This document shows positions 49,419 to 62,100 of a DNA stretch of 64,000 nucleotides, piece after piece. The DNA is from Bimastos eiseni (Eukaryota > Annelida > Clitellata > Crassiclitellata > Lumbricidae). Below the pieces are notes generated by a model. That model did not search any database, was not told where the DNA came from, and saw only the letters and a list, made by a program, of their open reading frames with translations. Made by a program: the position numbers and the translations under genes. The DNA is taken from positions 6,798,853-6,862,852 of the forward strand of contig OY365809.1 of NCBI GenBank assembly GCA_959347315.1, in the 5' to 3' direction. Positions within the stretch are counted from its first letter, which is position 1, and each line of letters begins with the position of its first letter.

Positions 49419-50283
49419 TCTGTGTTAAATATACCAGACTCAATTATGTGCACCGACTGCATTCGAAAAGACTATTCTATTTTTAAATACATTTAATTGC
49501 TGGCAATACATTGAACTCAAATCTGTCGCTTGTAATATATAAATAGTTTTAATAGCTATGTGGAATCTGCAATAGTCAGCATCACCTATACCATTCGAAA
49601 TACTACTTCGATCGCTTTCCAAATGAACCATATACTATTCTATCTAAATAATCAACCTGATGACAATAATTATTCACAGTGACAATTCACGTTGACACGT
49701 GTCGCGTGGAATTATAAGTTATATAGCGCCATCTAATTAAAAAACTCATTTGTGCCTCAAATTGACGAAGCCTCGCGAATCAATCCCAACCGCTTCCTCT
49801 AATACTTCGTAGCTAAATAGTTTCCTCATGCGACTAAATAATTCCATGGTCAATATGACAAGCATAGCATGCCACATCTTTCGCTGAGGTTGCATTCCAG
49901 ATTAGCTCAAGTCAGAGAATGAGACAAGACCGACGAATATAGGCTCCACAGAGGCAACGGGGATCTTTGCCTCTGTGCTTTGGAAGGTACCATGTATACA
50001 GGAGTATGGCTTTGCCCCAGCATCTTTTGGCACTGTTCATAACGGTGATGCTTAGTTATTGTATTTCTATATGCTATAATAGACTACAGAGGCTCATTAA
50101 TAAAACAATCACCACGCAAGAGTCACGTGACTCACAATCACGAGGTCAAGTGAGTAAACAGCGTGCTACTAAAGTCATACACTTTTGACAGTTGTAATGA
50201 TTATGCGCGCGCGCGCATTAAAACCTCGCTGTGACGACCAACGCATGTTTTACATTTCTGATATAATTATATTAGCCCCTATA

Positions 50284-50771
50284 GGGGCCGTCCACATATT
50301 ACGTACTCAGCGAGGGGAGGGGGTTTCGCATTTAGGCGATTTTGTGTACGGGTGAGTACGGTGGGGAGGGGTCCCGAAAATATGCACGTAGGCATACGCA
50401 AATATAGTTTTCTATTTATGACATACACAATAATAAAAAATCAGAGCTGTAAACTCAATCACCGACTATATTCCTGCTAAATAAATTTTATGTTGCATTA
50501 AAACTTTAAAATGCAAGTATTGTTAGTGTTTTATTTCTTCATAACAGTTAACAAATTTAAGCAGTTAAATATGACGCTTAAAAAACAAATGGCCTGTGGT
50601 AAAAACAAGGTCTTATAGATGTATTTAGCTATATAACCTTTGCAATGGGGTAGGGGTAGAGCTCAAATGTACGCACGCATGGGGGAGGGGTCCACGAAAT
50701 GTACGCAGTGCAACAGAGGAAGAGGGATCCGACAATCCGATTTTTTGCGTACGTAATATATGGATGGGTCC
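50284..50771. mobile_element. TIR element related to the nested element at 25010
   Basis: The ends are GGGGCCGTCCACATATTACG and CGTAATATATGGATGGGTCC. Inside are G-run blocks near both ends (GAGGGGAGGGGG, GGGGGAGGGG). A 3-bp ATA flanks both sides. The terminal motif parallels GGGCCATCCATAAAGTACGT of the 25 kb element, so both belong to the same broad group. Confidence 0.75.
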
Positions 50772-50929
50772 ATACTCAAAAGTCGGCGCCTATGCCGACT
50801 TTGAATACGAGGGATTCTCTATTCGTTGAAACAAGGTAATGAGATGTTGAAAGTGACGCCCCTCAGGAAATCCCATTCCAATACGAGCAATCTTGACAGC
50901 TGCTCCATGAACCATTACAGCATCCGTAA

Positions 50930-51060
50930 CTGAAGGGATCGAAACCCTAACTCTTAGAGTACGCGTTCGATCCTCGTCATGAGGCTGCAGTTACTGCGCA
51001 GGGTCCGTGCGCAAGTCCGTTTTTCACAATTGCTCTGCAATATAATCGCATCTGCGCCAT
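50930..51060 (+). mobile_element. tRNA-derived SINE, copy 6 (degraded)
   Basis: CTAACTCTTAGAGTACGC (A-box-like), GCGTTCGATCCTC (B box), then GTGCGCAAGTCCG as the central word. The 5' end is eroded. Confidence 0.5.
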
Positions 51061-51215
51061 TGAGTCTGATGTGTGGTCGTGTGCACAATTCTGAGCTCTA
51101 GAAGAAAGGCGATTTCAAAATCAGTTGCATTGGATTGTATAATGCTGGTCAGTGCACACGTAAAATTATTAACGCAATAATAGGGAAAATAATACGGCTC
51201 AAGTTTCCACTACCA

Positions 51216-51320
51216 CTGTGACCTTGTTGGTCCCTTCTCTCTTCCGTGCTTCACAACCCAGCCACGTTCTAGAGTACTGTCTAGTGCCTCCTATGAAGGG
51301 GCGCTATAAAAATGCTCGAT
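51216..51320 (+). mobile_element. LINE 3' tail fragment
   Basis: CTATGAAGGGGCGCTATAAA matches the tail of the LINE copies at 29089 and 46012; the coding remnant before it is too short to read. Confidence 0.45.
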
Positions 51321-51640
51321 CACATAACATTAACCGCGAGATGCCGCGAGCTGACGCATTATTCCGGTGTGGATTATCACGCGAATGTTATTCAAATGAC
51401 TTTATCGTTGTTCCTTATATTTTACTTGACCGTTACTCTCTCACAGCTCCGAAGATGTGAGTTTTGTAATTGCATATTATGATTATCTTATGATTGAATC
51501 ATTGAACGCTCTTAGATTCTTCTTATCCGATATTCCCAGTGCGTTGCAGGCAGTTCAATAAAATACATATCTACTTCAACTTTTTCCATTATCGTGAATA
51601 ATCGTTGTCGTAACCTCCAAACCTCTAAAGCGTCACACAA

Positions 51641-51800
51641 AAGCCAAGCAAGCGCAGGGAACCAGCTTATTCAAGAGCGCTGTGTCAAATCATGGGGTTG
51701 TCTGCAGAGTGATCTGAAGAAGATCCGAGTCGGCTTTTCAGAGGGTGAGAGTAGCCGTTAAGGCGGGTGTCGTTTAGCTCTAGAACAACTGGAAGGTGGA
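51641..51800. repeat. Dispersed repeat family R, copy 2
   Basis: Alignable by eye with 16562-16725 over about 150 bp; ends CTGGAAGGTGG like the third copy. Confidence 0.6.
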
Positions 51801-53320
51801 TAAAAAGGTGAATAGAGGTAGGATTATCCTCACACACGCCATGTGTAGCAGCAACAATGGCAACATTCCCTCAATTGTCCTAAACGTTAGTGTTGCAACT
51901 TGCATCTAATAAATGTTTGAATTCTTAAATACGTATATCATCACTCAACCATATTACACAGTGTAATGTATATGAATAGGTCTATGTACAGGTAATTACT
52001 AATTACATGGATTCGAATTTCAGTCACTCTCCCAAAGCGTAGAATTGCATACAGACGCCGAGCTCACAAACCGCAGAGCTCATGAATGAGTTGGTGCACT
52101 GCACCTAGCTCTAAAGAGTGACGCTTCAAAAATGTAGTTTACGATTACGATACATAACTACTAAAGCTACATGTATGCACAGTAGCTTATTGGTTAGAGC
52201 CTGTAACGTGGACAGTACTAACTGGCTCGAGCCACGCCAGGGATAGGTACTGTATAGGGACTTCAGGCAAGTAATCCACTCATGACTGAACAGCACCATG
52301 TCGCATAATTGTGTGCAATTCTGAACAGTCGTAGGAGTGCAATATATATCAAATATCGTGTCTATTTAAAATATGTTTCTTATAATTCGGCATTGAGCAC
52401 GCAATAATTGAGTAATCACACCTACAGAGCCGTAAATAGGAAATGAATCTGTAATTTGAACTGTATGAATGACTCGTAAAATAGCCCCTCGCATCGTGTT
52501 TACGGCCTGTTGGTGAACGTTCAATGAATCAACTCATTCAACGTTCGTAGCTTTGCGATGAGAAAACACAGCGTAACTCATCTTCGTTCTAGGCCCACTG
52601 TCACATTTTCTATGTACGCACTCCGAAAACATTCCGCAGAGCACCTCTGGCTCTGATATTAAGTTTTAAATGCCTCAAGTACAGCAAATATCTAACGATA
52701 GCCCAGTCGATAGATGGCGCAACATATCTTTAATATCGCGTCGTCGTCCGTAATATTACCTCTTTGTCCATAAAGAAGATGCTTGTTGATGCGCTTTGAA
52801 CTCTAAGAGGTCGTTCGAACTATTTGTTTAACGCGCTTTTAGCCAATCGATAATACTAAAATTATGTGAACACATTTAGTTTGCACAATACAACTAACAT
52901 CCGTGCAATAAAATTTGACAGACGATGCTGAAGATTAGTTAATTTACAAAAGATGTCGTACGTACCGCACGACGTGACGTCACTAAATACTCTGCCACTA
53001 AACATGTCACCTTAAAGCACATGGACGGTTAGCTAGCCCCGCCATGAAACCCATCGGAGAGCCGCTATACCCAGTCTGAAACTATATATTTCCGAACATT
53101 GGACTGCGTTGGCTGATCAATGCGTTTGCTCATTACAGGACCTAAACACTGCAATACATCTCGAAGATGGATGTTGGCTAGTTATCTGGAAAACGACCTT
53201 TCAACCACATAAAGTTAAAATCGTAAGAATACTCACCATTTAAACGAGATCTGTGCTGCGTTCACAGCACAAGCGGACGACGTCCACAATGTTGTCTCGA
53301 CGGCCGCAACGATAATAAGT
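51801..53320. other. Intergenic, no gene seen apart from the SINE
   Basis: Includes a small CpG-containing stretch at about 53270-53480 (GCGAGCGAGCGAGC) that could be promoter-like, but no supporting exon was found. Confidence 0.35.
52181..52345 (+). mobile_element. tRNA-derived SINE, copy 5
   Basis: AGTAGCTTATTGGTTAGAGC (A-box-like), ACTGGCTCGAGCCACG (B-box-like), then CAGGCAAGTAATCC as the central word and ACTGAACAGCACC after it. Confidence 0.6.
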
Positions 53321-54376
53321 TCCCGATTATGCGCGGCTAACGGCTGTTGGCGTCACTGTGCTGTGTGTAGCACGCGCTCTGCATGCCTATCGTGCATGCA
53401 TGCCTCTGTGCGAACAAGCGAGCGAGCGAGCAGGCGGCAGCGGTGGAGGAGGTCCGCACCACGGGGACGCAATTTCGGCTAAGCTCTGTATTTGTCTGTG
53501 TAACGTTGCACGTAACGCCGAAAGAAATATCGTCCACATAATATAATGTGCTTTATTTTTATATCACCTTGATCCCTTTCATCGTGCCTCATCTATCCCC
53601 CTCGCAGGTAGTTTTATTGTTGAATCCCATTCCAACAAATCAACACGTTTATCCATGCGCTCATCATTCTGTCCTGTAAAGCGTCCGTGCGTCGTTAATA
53701 TGCATAATTACGTCACTTCCTGTAACCACGGATCGCTCAACCACACCCAGTACGGTAACAATTATTTCAAAGGATCGCTAAAAATCCACAACGCCACATT
53801 TATATTCAGCCCGAACAATGTCCACAATAATAAACCTATTAGATCAGACATCGCCTACTTGGTGCGATTGATGCAGTTTAAACTCTGGTTGAGCTCCCTT
53901 TTGGAAGCTCTAACAGAGCAGTGCAGCAGATTGCTGTGATATGAACGCGCATACCAAAGCTTTGTAAGAACATCGTTGGTTATTATATTATATACGCTAT
54001 TGAACCCCGAGGCGAGTAGATTTAGACCGGTGTTGCGTAGGTACATTCTCCGGTATGAGCGTGCATTCTAGTTCAAACTAGGTCAACCAAGTCGCAGACA
54101 TTTGCACATAGGCCGATCAATGGGCACACGTCGCGTTTACGTCTTTTATTGAGGGTCTTTGCAGGCGACTACACGCAGCTGAAGAATGGTTCGATCAATA
54201 ATTAACGTTTCAATCAAATTCTTATATGGGTTTAAATGCCCTTATTATCACAGATTTATTTTCTTATTCGAATAAATGCTGGTTTAGAATGTCAATAAAC
54301 AACTAGCCCAACGTCGTTGAAGTGTTCTTTTGGGTTGTCTATGCACTGTGCCTACACTGAAATAAAGTCGGGAAAC

Positions 54377-54905
54377 GGACCATTGCCCCCGGACAATTGC
54401 CCCTCCCTGGAAATTGCCCCCGGACAATTGCCCCTCCAAACAAAGACAATTGCCCGCCCCCCACCAAACAGTCCAAACTATATACGAGTACATACATACA
54501 AGCATACATACATACATATATACATTCATACATACATTCATATATACATACATATATGTATGCATGCAGGCATACATACATACATTCATACATACATGCG
54601 TCCAAGTATGTATGTATGTATGTGCGTACGTACGTATGTATGTATATGCATATATATACATACATTCACACATACATATACATACACACGTGCATCCATA
54701 CATACATCGATACGTACATGCATACATACGTACATGCATGCACACGTAAATACATACATACATGTATTCATGCATATATGCACACGTATGTACATGCATA
54801 CATACATATGGGGTGGGGCAATTGTCCGAGAGGCAAATGTCCTAGCCAAAATGGGTGTGGCAATTTTCCGGGGGCAATTGTCCGGTGGGGGGATTGTCCT
54901 ACACT
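54377..54905. mobile_element. Foldback-type element with GGACAATTGCCCC repeats around an ATAC array
   Basis: The left side (54377-54475) repeats GGACAATTGCCCC and AAATTGCCCC. The right side (54812-54905) repeats the complement GGGGCAATTGTCC. Between them are about 330 bp of CATACATA/TGTATGTA tetranucleotides. The inverted ends and repeated subunits fit a foldback element or a MITE with a captured microsatellite; target duplication not identified. Confidence 0.6.
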
Positions 54906-54943
54906 CCAATTCTGAACAACCCCTCGTTGTCTCCTCACCACTC

Positions 54944-55859
54944 CAGGGATGTGGTCTCGAGACCGCGGTCTTGGTCTAGAGACGGTCTCGAGACCGGAAA
55001 ACTACGGTCTTGGTCTCGAATGCATCGGTCTTGGTCTCGAATGCATCGGTCTTGGTCTCGGACTATCGGTCTTGGTCTCGGTCTCTAATGCGTCGGTCTT
55101 GGTCTTGGTCTTAAAGGAACGGTCTTGAGATTTGTCACTGTCTACAGTGACCGTGTACAGTGCGTCGGTCTTGGTCTTGGTCTTAAAGGAACGGTCTTGA
55201 GATTTGTCACTGTCTTAGTTTAGCGTTGTTGGTCATTTGCAGTATCAGAGTAATTTCTTTGATATTTGTCAGTTATTTTCGATTATTAGAGACAGCGGAT
55301 GTTTAGGCCATATGCTTTTTATCGATTTATGACGTGCTGATCATCTATATATATATACATGTTACTGTGAGTAAAAAATGCATTTGCAAAGGAACCAGCC
55401 ATTTCAAAATTTGCTTTCACAAATTTCAAGGTTTTGGAACAATCTAATAATTGTGTGGTCGGCCACGTGTAGACACTGTTAACCTACAATTCCGAGTACA
55501 AGTAGGTATGCACCGTTCAAATGGAACGCTTATCTACTTGTTCAGCAACTTCAGATGCCTTAAAGTAGTTACCTATCGTATACTGTAAGTAATTTTTAGT
55601 GTGATATTCTCAGTCCGAAGCCAAGGGCTGAACCCGCAAAAGTTCAGAGTGGCCAGTAAAACTGTTTTCTGGCCCATTATTAAGATTAGTATTCTTCAGC
55701 AATAAAAATGTTTTAAGCGTCTTATTCCGTTTTAGCGTCTTAATAAATTGAATTGTTTATCAAAAAGAGTATTGGTCTTGGTCTTAGTCTCGCACCCTCG
55801 GCCTTGGTCTTGGACCTCTCGGTCTTGGTCTTGAGGTTTTGGTCTCGTGCCCAACACTG
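54944..55859. mobile_element. hAT-type element, GGTCTTGGTCTC-rich, 916 bp
   Basis: Left end CAGGGATGTGGTCTCGAGACC-like; right end, read in reverse, CAGTGTTGGGCACGAGACC. The flanks CACCACTC (54936-54943) and CACTACTC (55860-55867) match at 7 of 8. Both subterminal regions are packed with GGTCTTGGTCTC and CGGTCTTGGTC units. No coding sequence. Confidence 0.8.
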
Positions 55860-56351
55860 CACTACTCATCAGTTTATCTATTAGTCAACGTCAGAGCGTT
55901 GTGTTCGCTTAAATTCAATTAAACACTTTTTTATCAGTCTCGCTTCGTCCAAAACACTTTCAGTTCAGTCACCTCTCAGAAGACTCAGGGTAACAGGTCA
56001 GATCATAGCTATAACCACGAAGTTAGCCTACGTCTTCAAAATGTCACAAACTAATTTCCAATTTCCCACGCGCTGCTTGCCCCTGTTTTATGCCCCTACT
56101 ACTCCTCCGCCGTAAAACTCCAAAATATCCAACTAAAGTAGCATGCTACAATAGCCTACAGCTCTAGGCTTGTATCGATATCGTGTCACTGTCAGCTAGT
56201 ATTGTGGTCATGCAATAGGCCTAATGAATTTATTCACTCGTGTGCCTCATTCATCTCTTCTGTGCAACCACAATTATTCATGCATGGTTATTTGTGAGCA
56301 AGACATGCTGAAAGATGCAAGTTTGTGATTACGGTTACTGCTTGAGACACT

Positions 56352-56500
56352 CAAGCAGTAACCAGAGTCAGAAGCAGAGTCCGGCTTCCAGTGGGTCAGA
56401 CGAGCTGTTAAAATGCGGAGGTCGTTTAGGTCGATAACTGGAAGGTGGGAAATCAGACGAGACGGGGTACTAGTTCTTGAAGAGGCGGGGCTTTAGTTTC
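56352..56500. repeat. Dispersed repeat family R, copy 3 (partial)
   Basis: Shares AGAGTCCGGCTTCCAG, GAGCTGTTAAA and GTCGTTTAGGTCGATAACTG with the other two copies. Confidence 0.55.
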
Positions 56501-56547
56501 GAGTGGAAAGTCCGAGAGGTGATGGATAGAATCGCTTGAGGTAGCCT

Positions 56548-56906
56548 CAGGGACGTCATTTCAGCTTTTTTCAGAGGGGGCAAGCAAGAATGATTTTGGC
56601 GACGGGGTGTGTGTTTCTCCTTCTTGTTTTAAATTTGTTTTGGTTTCATTTTTGCGTTTTCAGTGGTACCAAAAGCTTTGCTTGTTAAATCTTGTATCGG
56701 CAAAAACGCTGAGATACAGTTTCAAGAAAGTGAAATTATTCAATTATAGGCACCTGTGATATGATATGTTAATATATGAAATTCAATGAGATTTATTATT
56801 AATATGGCTATTAAATTATGACCTTGTATGGAAGTTTGCACGCACTATAATCTAAGTCAGAAAATTCAGGGGCAAATGCCCCATGCCCCTCCAAATGACG
56901 TCCCTG
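56548..56906. mobile_element. hAT-type MITE, 359 bp
   Basis: The ends are CAGGGACGTCATTT and AAATGACGTCCCTG, a 14-bp perfect inverted repeat. The flanks GGTAGCCT / GGTAGCCA match at 7 of 8. AT-rich interior. Confidence 0.9.
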
Positions 56907-56979
56907 GGTAGCCAAGAGGATGGATGATTTGCAATAATGATGTAGGCACTGGAAAAGTACGGAAATTAGTAGGCCTATT

Positions 56980-57135
56980 CAGGTGTCCAGCTAGGAGGGG
57001 GTCCGGAAGCAAATGTTTCCAATTTCAGGTGGGGCGGGACATTTTTTGAATCTGGGGGGGGGGGGAATATTTTGCCTTCCTGGCACATTGGACCGGGGGT
57101 TTGCCTCCATCACTCAGAGGGGACTGACACCCCTG
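56980..57135. mobile_element. hAT-type MITE family M, copy 2 (156 bp)
   Basis: The ends are CAGGTGTCC and GACACCCCTG. The flanks GGCCTATT (56972-56979) and GGCCTATT (57136-57143) are a perfect 8-bp duplication. The reverse complement aligns with the copy at 49253. Contains a 14-base G run. Confidence 0.92.
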
Positions 57136-57143
57136 GGCCTATT

Positions 57144-58971
57144 GTTCCAGAGACGTGGTGAAGTATATACATATATATACATGTATATATATATATATAT
57201 AGCTTATATGCACACACATATATATTATGTATTATAAGTCATTTTCGTGCCTACCCGAGTTTCTTTTCAACGGCGATCTGTTGATTTGTTCTCTGTGTTC
57301 TTGTGCTAATAATTATGAAGATGCCTTCAGCACCATATGCCACGACACAAATTGGCGTGATAGACATTAGAATTGGCGTTTGGCAACGATCTGTTCCGAT
57401 AAAATTGGCGAATAAGACTAAAACAAGTTATCGGGCCTTGCCAGCTCACGTGCCTGGAAGAGCTTTCTGGCATCTACTTTAATACAAGGCCAACGTCCAC
57501 GCTTTCAAGATACAATAATATTGAAATTGCAACTCAGCTAGCTCAGTACTTGTACGGACAATCGATATTGCAAAACACTCTTTAGATGGCGCTAGCTACA
57601 GACTACGCCATATTAAATCTAATTTCCTCTACAATTAGGCCTACGATAAAACTCAGAACGGCAGCGATAAAGGAACTGGTAGTATTCGAATACACAAGTT
57701 TCGTCATGCAGTAAGGATCTCTGAAGAGGGAGGAGTGGGTCATGAGATGCCGCCAAGACAAACAAACAAATGTTACTTCTCAAGGACAACCTCATTCCTT
57801 GTTATTAATGTACAAAAATAAAAAACTTTCTCTCTGTTGGTTACTTTCTCATCACTTTTAAATGTTCAATCTCTTGTCACACTTCTTATAAAAAAAGAAA
57901 ACCTAGAATTGCCAGTTTAAAACTTCCTTTACAAAACTTAGAGTTTTTCTTATAATCACTTTGCAGCAAAAACACTTTAACACTGCAACTTGAATCTGCT
58001 GTGTTAGCTCAGGGTATTGATGTTTAACCAAAGCATGAAACCAGTTATTAATTACCATAGTAATAACGACTATGTGCATTTTGTTATATCCTTAAGGTGT
58101 TGCCATACCATCTTTAAACAGCATAAAAAGAACTAGATTTAACAATTAAACCAAACTTCACAACAATCTTACACATTGTCATCAAATTTGTCCATGGGCT
58201 AAAAGCCCTTTGATCTGTCCAGAACATCTTTAATAGCTTCCCTTCAACCTTCTTCATTTTAATGCTGTCGGAATACCGTCATGGACATCATTTGGCATAA
58301 GTTTCTTTTGTTGTCAACCAATTGTTACCAGTTTTCCTCTTCTTGTAATTGTCCATAGTTTCCAAGACATTCATCTGCACTTTCAACAAACAAGACGTAG
58401 TCCATCAATGACAATCATCTTTTTAGGTGTCTTTTTCGTCTTTTGTCGCAATGATCTTCAAGATTTCCAATTGCAGCTTATGGTTAGTATCCTCCTTTGT
58501 CAATTATCTCTGATATCATGTTTCACAACTGCAATGAAGATAAATCTTCAAATTGTTGATTTGGCTGATTAACTGCCCTGCCTAGAAGTCGTTGTAAGTT
58601 TGATCTTTATCATCAGTCATACACAGTAGCCTGCGTTTACACTGAAAGGAAAACCTGTGTCGTATGTACTCTGTAAGTAACGCTTGCTAACATTAAACTT
58701 GGCCATACATATGCACAATCTGTCTGACAATGAATTACTCTGACTTGTGGGTAGTTCTCTTATCACACTAGACATACAGAGGGTCTTGTTGCGGGCCACA
58801 GTTCAGTGTGCCGTATTCCAAAGCAAAATATGCCAACAGTAGGGTTTCATCAGTGCTTGCTTGTAGAATAATTTTAAGCACAGCAGCAGCGCCGAAATTC
58901 AGTTAGTAAACTAACTTCTGCAGAAAGTCTGTTAACCTAGACTGATCTCAAAGTCAACAACAGATGTCAGT
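57144..58971. other. Intergenic and ENOX 3'UTR
   Basis: Contains an AT microsatellite at about 57168-57201. The ENOX 3'UTR must lie in the upper part of this interval on the minus strand; its polyadenylation site could not be fixed. Confidence 0.4.
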
Positions 58972-59177
58972 TCAAAGCACACTTTCGTAGCCTACAAACT
59001 TCCACTTCTTTTCTGCAGGGCGCTCCAGTTCTTCATGGCCAAAGACAGACGGATATTTCTCCAGCAGATCCTCCAGTTCACTGGACCGTATCTTCACATC
59101 AAGACGATGTAGGTATGACCAGATGTAATCAATGTTGGCACCAAACGGATGCACGTGAAGAAATGTAGTAACAAGAG
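58972..59177 (-). CDS. ENOX: ENOX last coding exon (HPFGA block and stop)
   Basis: Acceptor GTTATTGTTTCAG; phase 1 in. It encodes LVTTFLHVHPFGANIDYIWS, followed by a helix containing LEKYPSVFG and the terminal KKWKFVGYESVL, then TGA at 58974-58972. The HPFGA and WKF motifs are diagnostic of ENOX C-termini. Confidence 0.92.
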
Positions 59178-62100
59178 CTGAAACAATAACAAACGAGAGT
59201 AGACGTCAAATTAACTACCACTGTCAGTCAACAAAGAAATATAAAATCAATGGTTTGATGATATATTTATAAAATTGTCAGGACTAATAAGAATTAAAAA
59301 ATAAGCCAATGTTGTTTCATTTATGGATTTGCCAGAAAATGTTTTTTACATTAATTTTGCAAAGTTGGCGGCCCCTGAAAATCACTGGCCCTAGGCAGCT
59401 GCCTAGTTTACCTAACAGACGAACCGGCCTTCCATACTGGTACACGGTTCAACAATGAATGGTCAACTGCTTATGATAGTACAGGACTTGAACCCTGGAC
59501 AAACCAACAAGACCATGCCAAATGGTACTCGGTACACATGGTACTTGGTACAAAAAAAAATCCATTACATGTGCAACAAACTTCGATACAGTTTTCTTAC
59601 TAGTAAAAAATTCCAAGCTAATTTTTCACAAAATATCTAAATGAGAAATCAGTGTTTCCCAAAAAAAAAATGGTTAAATTATCGATGACTTCCACAAAAA
59701 TACTCCAAAGTTAACCAGCTTTTTCAACAAACTTAAACAAAGACGCAAAAATTCGACACAACTGACCGATAAGTCTTGCTTCCTTGATGTTGGTCAAAAC
59801 CATTTCTGACGACTCGTGGGATGTTGCCTGCGATGAGTTCTGAGCAGTGAATGATGTAACAGGTGGAATGATGACAGGTGACTGAGATGATACATTAGTA
59901 GTAACGACACCTGTCTCATCCATCTGTGCACCCGAAACAGCTCCATCCTCCAATACAGGTATCAATGGAGAATCATCCAATGCTGAAGGCGACCGGCTTT
60001 CAATCTTTTGTACAAATAAAAACACATCTATAGACTGCTTCTGGTTTAACCCAAATGAAGATAGCCGATGGAGTTCTTATAACTTAAGATTCTAAGTAAA
60101 AAAAAATATAAACTACTCATACAAATATCATCCTGTTTGACATCATTGATACAATTTAATCAACAGCATTTTATACAAAAACAAGTTATTATTTATCTAT
60201 TGATTCCTCAGAAATACAATAACTGTAACAGGATGCAGTTATTTCTAACAAATTTAATGGTCAGTTTTATCATTTCAGGTATTTCGTCGGCAGTCAAGAA
60301 GACTCACGAAGCGATGACGCTAATATTTTCACAAATTTACTCTTGTTAGAATTGCATTTAACCCAAATCTCAGGACAGAAAAATAGATATTATTTTGCAA
60401 AATGGGTCCTTCTGCAGGTAGGGGAATGATGAAAATACACCACTGAAAATACAAAGAGAATCGAGGAAGATGTAAAGGATGCAAATATTGACAGGTTGTA
60501 GTAAGGTTTCCAGACTAGATATGAGACAGATAAACTTATGCAGCTGATTCAGAGTATTCAACTATCAATTGAAGCTATATTTTATTCCAGTGCATGGATG
60601 GGTCTTTTCCTCTATGACTTTAGCCAACAGCAAATTTCACCTACAGGTACTGTCGCATAGGTTAGTCACGGAGCTCCCACTTAACATGCCTCATTGCATA
60701 AACAAGTGTGCCTAAAAAAACTAAGATAGAAAAATGAACCTCGGATTTAAAATTTGAACATCACTTATTCCCAGTAAGACATATCCAGGCTAAGACTGCT
60801 GCAGAATTTCCAACTCATGTCTTTACCACACTTTCATCATTTTGACAACTTTCAGAAAAGCCTCTAGCAAGTAAACAGCATGCAATATTCTTTCATTTTC
60901 TGAGGCTAGACTTACAGCATTTAAGAACAAATATAGAAAAAAGATTTCTTGGCTACATAAATATAGCAAATAAAACCAAGGAAGTAACATACATAATCAG
61001 AAAACCGAATAACAACTTGTATAAGAAAATCGACACAGCACGATTTGACCATATAAGAAAGTCTACCTGTTTCGATTCACTGTTCGACTTCTTTCGCTGT
61101 TGACTGCGAGTTACGAGTTGCTGCAAAATAAAAACATATTTTTTAACCATTTAACGACCAGCGTCATTGATTATGCTTTATGTTTTACTACGCACTGTTC
61201 GTTAAAGGGTTAATAACAGAACTTTAAGTTCTCTCAATTTGAAAATGAAAACACACATCATCTCGAACAATGAATTTTCCAAAAAATGCTATGTCTTCAC
61301 AGAAAAATTTTTCCATACGTCTCAACAGAATTAGAAAAATAAGAAACATTTAACCAAGACAGATTAAATATTTTTCATATTTAAAGGATTTGGATTTTCA
61401 ACTTAGATGTTGGAGTTGACTGAAAACTGCTGAAAAAGCAGCGACTTAAAAATTCACATTACAGAGGAATCAAGCAAGTCACTCAGTCATCGAGATTACT
61501 AGGCCTAACTTCGTGAAGATTCAGTCTGTTGGAACCGTGGATGCTTAGGGAACACGGGGGTGTAACTGGAAACCAGCAACGGAATGACTGGCCACCTGCC
61601 TTCATATGTCATTATTACGAAAATAAGTCAATAACACTTTAGATTCAATGCCACCTCATAGGATTAGCTAAAGGAAACAGCAACCTTATTTAGACACTAA
61701 TCAGGTAGAGATCTTGGTAAAGAGGAGATGGTGAATAGAAAGCGCCACCTGTTGCATGCCTTGGAGCGCCATCTGTAGCTGTTTGATCTGTTTATCTTTG
61801 GAGTCGTCTGCATTCTGTGCCTCCTGTTTCAGGAGACTCACTTCGTTCTTGTAAGCTTCGAGCTGACACTTCAGAACATCGTTCTCGTCACGAATTTGAC
61901 TAGCTGCAATCCAATCTACAGAAACATCATACGACTTCCCTCAGCCATTTTGCAGCACCACAGACTCTTCTATAATAATCACAAGTTCAACTATAACTTG
62001 AAATTATTGATTTACCGATATCCGTGTATAGACGGCGGACACTATCTAATGATTCTGATCCCATGTATTCAACTGATTATGAGAAGGACTAGTTCATATC

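Noticed and set aside
54284..54979. Tyr/His/Thr- or Cys/Met-rich proteins on both strands
   Set aside because: They arise from the ATAC/ATGT tetranucleotide array and its flanking foldback repeats.
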